Positions 5,969 to 9,386 of a DNA stretch of 9,386 bases are shown one piece after another. The stretch's first letter is position 1, and each line of letters opens with the position of its first letter. The DNA is from Oscillospiraceae bacterium (lineage in GTDB: Bacteria > Bacillota > Clostridia > Oscillospirales > Ruminococcaceae). Position numbers and translations under genes: made by a program. The notes under the pieces are model-generated. The model had not been told where the DNA came from, did not search any database, and was given only the letters and a program-made list of their open reading frames with translations. The stretch spans positions 1 to 9,386 of the forward strand of contig JAFUWP010000340.1 of NCBI GenBank assembly GCA_017483405.1, read 5' to 3'.

Positions 5969-7176
5969 ATAAAATCGTAGTAACAGGACTGGGAGCAGTC
6001 ACCGCCATCGGGAACAATATGGCGGAATACTGGGAAAACCTTATCGCCGGAAAATCGGGGATGAAGACCATCGACCGCATTCCGCTGGAAAATCATGATA
6101 CCACTGTCGCCGCACAGGTGGATGACAGCTTTGAAAAAGAAACTTCTAAGTACTGGAAAAAGCGTCAGCTCGGCGCAACAACGCTCAGTGTCAGAATGGC
6201 ACTTGCCTCGGCAGGCGAAGCCCTCGAAGATGCCGGCGATATTTCCGGAGTCGATAAAAAGCGTGTCGCTGTCGTGTATGGTGTCATTGATAATTCTTAT
6301 GATGATACCGAACTCGATAAGCCGTTTCATGTGACACTGAAAAGAATGCCGAGTGAAATTCCGGCACTGATTTCCATCAAGTATGGATTTACCGGCGCGG
6401 CATTCAATGTCAGCACGGCATGTGCATCCTCCGCGTATGCGCTGGCACTCGGAAAGCAGTTTATCGCATCGGGGATGTATGATATGGTCATTGTCGGCGG
6501 TGTGTCGAATACGGTTTCACATATTCAGCTGACAGGATTCAATCAGCTGCTGGCGATGTCGGCAAATCCTGACCCTGAAACTGCCTGCCGGCCGTTCTCC
6601 AAGAATCGTGATGGTTTCATCATGGGCGAAGGCGGCGGCACAATCGTGCTCGAATCGGAAACATCCGCGAAAAACAGAAATGCTAAAATTTACTGCGAAC
6701 TCGCCGGCGCATCCATGATTGGCGAAGCCTTCAACCTGACTGCGCCGAAAACTGACGGAACAGGCATGGCAGAATCCATGCGCCTCGCGCTCGAAGATGC
6801 CGGCATGAATCCCGATGAAATTAATTATATCAACGCACATGGTACATCTACTAATCTGAATGATTTATACGAAACAATGGCGATTAAGGATGTATTCGGC
6901 GAACAGGCAAAGCAGATTCCGGTATCTTCCATCAAGGCGGCTATCGGGCATACACTGGGCGCAGGCGGCGCACTCGAAGCCATTGCCTGCATCAAGGCCA
7001 TCGAAACCGGCATGATTCCGCCGACTCTGCATTTCGATGAAGCTGACCCCGAACTCGACCTCGATTATGTTCCGAATACCGCCAGAAAACAGGAAGTCAC
7101 CGGCGCGCTGTCGAATTCATTTGGTTTCGGCGGTCATAACGCAAGCATCATCTTCCGGAAATATGCGGAGGTGTAA
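5965..7176 (+). CDS. Beta-ketoacyl-ACP synthase, FabF-like (KAS II / type II PKS ketosynthase)
   Basis: This 403-residue condensing enzyme would join an acyl-thioester to malonyl-ACP with loss of CO2. All catalytic residues are present: Cys153 in VSTACASSAYA, His292 in NAHGTSTNLND, Lys324 and His329 in SSIKAAIGHTLGAGG. RPFSKNRDGFIMGEGGG (209-225) and the glycine-rich C-terminal SNSFGFGGHNAS are standard. Because the active-site Cys is intact, it is neither a decarboxylating ketosynthase with a Cys-to-Ser change (as PksF has) nor a chain-length factor. It appears to be the only ketosynthase here. A housekeeping fabF is unlikely given neighbours that are not fab genes. The start overlaps the dehydrogenase stop as ATGA, with a purine-rich GGAAGGGAG at 5944-5952 about 12 bases upstream. 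Housekeeping FabF is about 410 residues, so the gene is full length. Confidence 0.93.
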   Translation: MNKIVVTGLGAVTAIGNNMAEYWENLIAGKSGMKTIDRIPLENHDTTVAAQVDDSFEKETSKYWKKRQLGATTLSVRMALASAGEALEDAGDISGVDKKRVAVVYGVIDNSYDDTELDKPFHVTLKRMPSEIPALISIKYGFTGAAFNVSTACASSAYALALGKQFIASGMYDMVIVGGVSNTVSHIQLTGFNQLLAMSANPDPETACRPFSKNRDGFIMGEGGGTIVLESETSAKNRNAKIYCELAGASMIGEAFNLTAPKTDGTGMAESMRLALEDAGMNPDEINYINAHGTSTNLNDLYETMAIKDVFGEQAKQIPVSSIKAAIGHTLGAGGALEAIACIKAIETGMIPPTLHFDEADPELDLDYVPNTARKQEVTGALSNSFGFGGHNASIIFRKYAEV

Positions 7177-7179
7177 TTT

Positions 7180-7548
7180 ATGCCTATCTGTCAGATGAAA
7201 ACCAATTTCAGGATGACTCCGGAAACAAGAAAAAATTTTCTGGATGAAACTGCAAAGGAACTTTCTGAAATCCTGAAAAAACCCCTTCCGGCGGTCATGC
7301 TCATGCTCGATGATGCACACATGTACATGAATCAGTCCGAAGATACTGTATTTTTTGCAGAATTCAGATATATTCTGCCGGAAGAATATCTGCATCAGAA
7401 ATCTGCATTTCTGAAAGAATTCGCTGACAGAATGCTGACGTTATTTCAGAAATACACCCATGTCGACCCTTATCGGATTTATATGCAGTTCACCGAGATG
7501 AACCGCGAGGGCGCATGGAGATATATACCAGACAAGAAAGGAATCTGA
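7180..7548 (+). CDS. MIF-type tautomerase superfamily protein
   Basis: This 122-residue protein matches the macrophage migration inhibitory factor branch of the tautomerase superfamily. It starts Met-Pro, so removal of Met would expose the N-terminal proline that acts as general base. MKTNF follows, as VNTN does in MIF. Lys34 in KKPLPAVML matches Lys32 of MIF in GKPPQYI. Near the C-terminus YRIYMQFTEMN, then GAWRY, matches DRVYINYYDMN and GWN, with Tyr101 kept and Asn97 of MIF replaced by Gln103. Length is close to the 114 residues of MIF, and the family forms trimers. Such enzymes tautomerise keto-enol groups. Here the substrate could be a beta-keto or phenolic intermediate of the pathway. 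GGAGGT at 7167-7172, seven bases before the ATG, is the strongest internal ribosome site of the operon. The family call rests on my motif matching, not on a search. Confidence 0.8.
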   Translation: MPICQMKTNFRMTPETRKNFLDETAKELSEILKKPLPAVMLMLDDAHMYMNQSEDTVFFAEFRYILPEEYLHQKSAFLKEFADRMLTLFQKYTHVDPYRIYMQFTEMNREGAWRYIPDKKGI

Positions 7549-7554
7549 ATCATT

Positions 7555-8688
7555 ATGAAATGGGCTATCAGAGATTTATTGAACCCTGTTGTCACAAGGT
7601 CACTGCTTTATGGTGCGAATCCGTTCGATGTGGAATATATTCTGAAGCAGGTGGACGGCATCAAGGCCATGAGCGGAAGAAAAATTCAGGCGGTATGGCT
7701 CGGCGAATGGGAGAAGAAAATTCAGAATTATCAGGCACTCATGGAGAAAGCCGAATCCGCCGGAAACAGAATTTCCGCCCGTGCTTATGCGAAACTGGTT
7801 GCAGAATGCAATTATGCCTGCTTTATGATTAATCTGGAAGATGTCGAACGCAAAACCCAGATTTATGATGCTCTCGCAAAGAGTTATGAAAAATATATTT
7901 CGTTCTGCGATACGAAAACAGAATATGTCGAGATAGATTCAGCTTACGGAAAGATTCCGGCTTATCTGCATTTTCCGGATGATGGAAATCAGAAAAGCTA
8001 TCCGTGTGTGATAACCTATTCCGGCATCGGGAGCTGTAAGGAAGAACTGGAAATGCTCGCCCAGCCTCTGAAAGAAAGAGGCATCGCCGTGCTCTGTCCG
8101 GATATGCCTGGGGCTGGTGCATCGGTCATTCATAACGGCATCCAGTGCGGAGGAAAGATGCTGGAATCTGCTATCGAAGGCATTTATCAGTATCTGAGCA
8201 CCCGTCCTGATATTGATAACAACCGTCTCGGAAATTTCGGTCTCTGCATGGGCGGAGGATATGCCTTCCGCGCAACGGTCAAGAATCCCGAAATCAAGGC
8301 ATGTGCAAGCCTGTTTCCGCTGTTTATGCATTATGCCCAGCAGGAATCTATTCCCGTCTGGATGAAGAAGGGCAAATGGGCATCCATGCAGTATTGTGAT
8401 GATTATCTGGAATCTATGAAGATTCTCGAAGAAGGTACGCTGTCGGCTGATTTCCTGATGGTGGACAGTGCGGATGATAACTGGATGACTCCGGAAGCCT
8501 CTGACCGGCTCTACAGCAAGGCAACCGGCTATAAAGAACGCATTCAGATTGTGGATAAGCCGTCTTATGTATCAGAAGAAACCATCATGCACGCGATGCC
8601 TGTCGGCGAACAGTATCACTGGGTCAAGCATGAAGCGGCGGATTTCCTTGCATCGAGATTAAAGGGAGAATCAATTTATCATGAGTAA
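7555..8688 (+). CDS. FrsA/Ayg1-like alpha/beta hydrolase with cysteine nucleophile
   Basis: Of 377 residues, the first ~125 are helical and form the cap seen in the FrsA / 2,6-dihydroxypseudooxynicotine hydrolase / Ayg1 group. The alpha/beta hydrolase core follows: YPCVITYSGIGSCKEE (149-164, oxyanion-hole region), LCPDMPGAGAS (180-190), and the nucleophile elbow GLCMGGGYAF (229-238) with Cys231 where most members have Ser. Probable acid residues are Asp307 or Asp308 before the MTP turn, and the probable His is His355 in QYHWVKHEAADFL. Characterised relatives such as fungal Ayg1 and the oxynicotine hydrolase cleave C-C bonds next to carbonyls, and dienelactone hydrolase also uses Cys. A role in chain shortening, lactone opening or product release is therefore possible but inferred. 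The gene begins six bases after the tautomerase stop, with AAAGGA at 7537-7542. It overlaps the next gene by eight bases. Confidence 0.8.
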   Translation: MKWAIRDLLNPVVTRSLLYGANPFDVEYILKQVDGIKAMSGRKIQAVWLGEWEKKIQNYQALMEKAESAGNRISARAYAKLVAECNYACFMINLEDVERKTQIYDALAKSYEKYISFCDTKTEYVEIDSAYGKIPAYLHFPDDGNQKSYPCVITYSGIGSCKEELEMLAQPLKERGIAVLCPDMPGAGASVIHNGIQCGGKMLESAIEGIYQYLSTRPDIDNNRLGNFGLCMGGGYAFRATVKNPEIKACASLFPLFMHYAQQESIPVWMKKGKWASMQYCDDYLESMKILEEGTLSADFLMVDSADDNWMTPEASDRLYSKATGYKERIQIVDKPSYVSEETIMHAMPVGEQYHWVKHEAADFLASRLKGESIYHE

Positions 8689-9386
8689 GAATTTTTTTGA
8701 TTATTATCAGGAATATGCAGAATCCACTCCGGAAAAAGTTCTGCTCCGGATTGATGATACTGTCATCACTTATGGGGAATTCATGCAGAAAACGGCACAG
8801 TTCGGTTCTGCCATGAAGAAGCTCGGCATTCAGCCGGATGATAAAATCGGCCTTGTCATGCCGAACAGTACAGCTTGGTATCTGGCATTCTGGTCAGCAG
8901 TGCGAATCGGCGCACAGCCCGTGCCGATTGACCCTCAGAGCGGTTCTCTGGAGCTTTCCAGACTGATTCCGGCAACAACAGTCAAGGCACTGTTCATCGC
9001 GGACAAGTACCGGAATAACGATATTATCAAGGCGGTCAGTGCGCTGATTCCGGAACAGTTCAGCATGAAGAAAGTAGTCTGCTTTGCGGAGGAAACTCTG
9101 ATTCCCGAAGATGAAAATTTCATCTCTGCGGAAAATTTCCTGAAAGATTACGCATCCGATACTTGTGAAATCTATCAGCCGGATGAAACTCACACCATGT
9201 CGCTTGCCTGCACATCGGGAAGTACTGGAACACCGAAGATTTTATCCGTGCCGTCTTACGGATTCCTGACAACGCAGAGAGATATGGGCGATTATCTGGA
9301 ATTCACTTCCGATGATGTCATGATGCTCGGCATGACACTGTATCATCAGGGCGGATTCGGCATGGGCTTGCAGATGACGCTCAAAG
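8681..9386 (+). CDS. AMP-dependent acyl-CoA/acyl-ACP ligase, N-terminal part (3' end outside window)
   Basis: The first 235 residues of an ANL-family adenylating enzyme are visible, and the frame is still open at the right edge. FDYYQEYAESTPEKVLLR, with TYGEF at 30-34, is the usual N-terminal pattern. GLVMPNSTAWYLAFWSAVRIGAQPVPIDP (57-85) is the typical core, and the phosphate-binding loop is TSGSTGTPK at 178-186. The later Tyr-Gly-Glu and hinge motifs lie beyond the window, so substrate and thiol acceptor (CoA or ACP) cannot be judged. It would activate a carboxylic acid as starter unit, or re-activate a product. The ATG at 8681 follows GGGAG at 8664-8668 and overlaps the hydrolase stop, so the ligase belongs to the same operon, which probably continues to the right. 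Confidence 0.9.
   Translation, partial: MSKNFFDYYQEYAESTPEKVLLRIDDTVITYGEFMQKTAQFGSAMKKLGIQPDDKIGLVMPNSTAWYLAFWSAVRIGAQPVPIDPQSGSLELSRLIPATTVKALFIADKYRNNDIIKAVSALIPEQFSMKKVVCFAEETLIPEDENFISAENFLKDYASDTCEIYQPDETHTMSLACTSGSTGTPKILSVPSYGFLTTQRDMGDYLEFTSDDVMMLGMTLYHQGGFGMGLQMTLK

Noticed and set aside
5926..6330. Minus-strand open frame over the dehydrogenase/ketosynthase junction
   Set aside because: It covers two well-supported + strand genes at an ATGA overlap, and no promoter or ribosome site is visible on the minus strand.
1309..7176. Housekeeping fatty-acid synthesis (fab) operon
   Set aside because: fabG, fabZ, fabK/fabI, fabH and acc genes are absent, and crotonases, a hydroxyacyl dehydrogenase, a thioesterase and a tautomerase are interleaved.
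1..9386. CRISPR arrays, tRNA or rRNA genes, insertion sequences, integrases
   Set aside because: I saw no regularly spaced repeats, tRNA-like cloverleaf, transposase or integrase motifs. The only non-coding stretch of note is 1082-1308.

Overview
The window looks like a moderate-GC Firmicute, most likely an anaerobic gut or rumen clostridium of the Ruminococcus/Oscillospiraceae type. This is inferred from the strong GGAG-type ribosome binding sites, a full-consensus sigma-A promoter, tight co-directional gene packing and the general protein style. No marker gene in the window fixes the taxon. Every gene supported here lies on the + strand.

Positions 1-1081 hold the end of a small unit unrelated to what follows: the last 43 codons of a membrane protein, overlapped by a gene for an unrecognised lipoprotein. 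A 227-base gap (1082-1308) follows. It contains competing hairpins at the end of the lipoprotein gene and then an almost perfect promoter (TTGACA, 17 bases, TATAAT with an extended -10 TG).

From 1309 to the right edge runs one uninterrupted operon of ten genes. In order they encode: a divergent FabD-like malonyl/acyl transferase; an acyl carrier protein; a crotonase (enoyl-CoA hydratase family); a hotdog thioesterase; a second crotonase with an extra N-terminal domain; a 3-hydroxyacyl-CoA dehydrogenase with two C-terminal domains; a FabF-like ketosynthase with an intact Cys-His-His site; a MIF-type tautomerase; an FrsA/Ayg1-type alpha/beta hydrolase with a cysteine nucleophile; and an AMP-dependent acyl ligase cut by the window end. 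Junctions are ATGA overlaps, slightly longer overlaps or gaps under 40 bases, so the proteins are probably translationally coupled.

The set reads as a compact, dissociated polyketide/fatty-acid-like pathway. The ligase would activate a carboxylic acid, the transferase would load an extender on the ACP, and the single ketosynthase would condense. The reductive or dehydrative chemistry usually done by FabG and FabZ would instead fall to beta-oxidation-type enzymes (dehydrogenase and crotonases). A tautomerase, a possible C-C or ester hydrolase and a thioesterase would tailor and release the product. No FabG, FabZ, enoyl reductase, HMG synthase, FkbH-like protein or chain-length factor is present in the window. 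The product is unknown, and this combination is the main candidate for an undescribed system.
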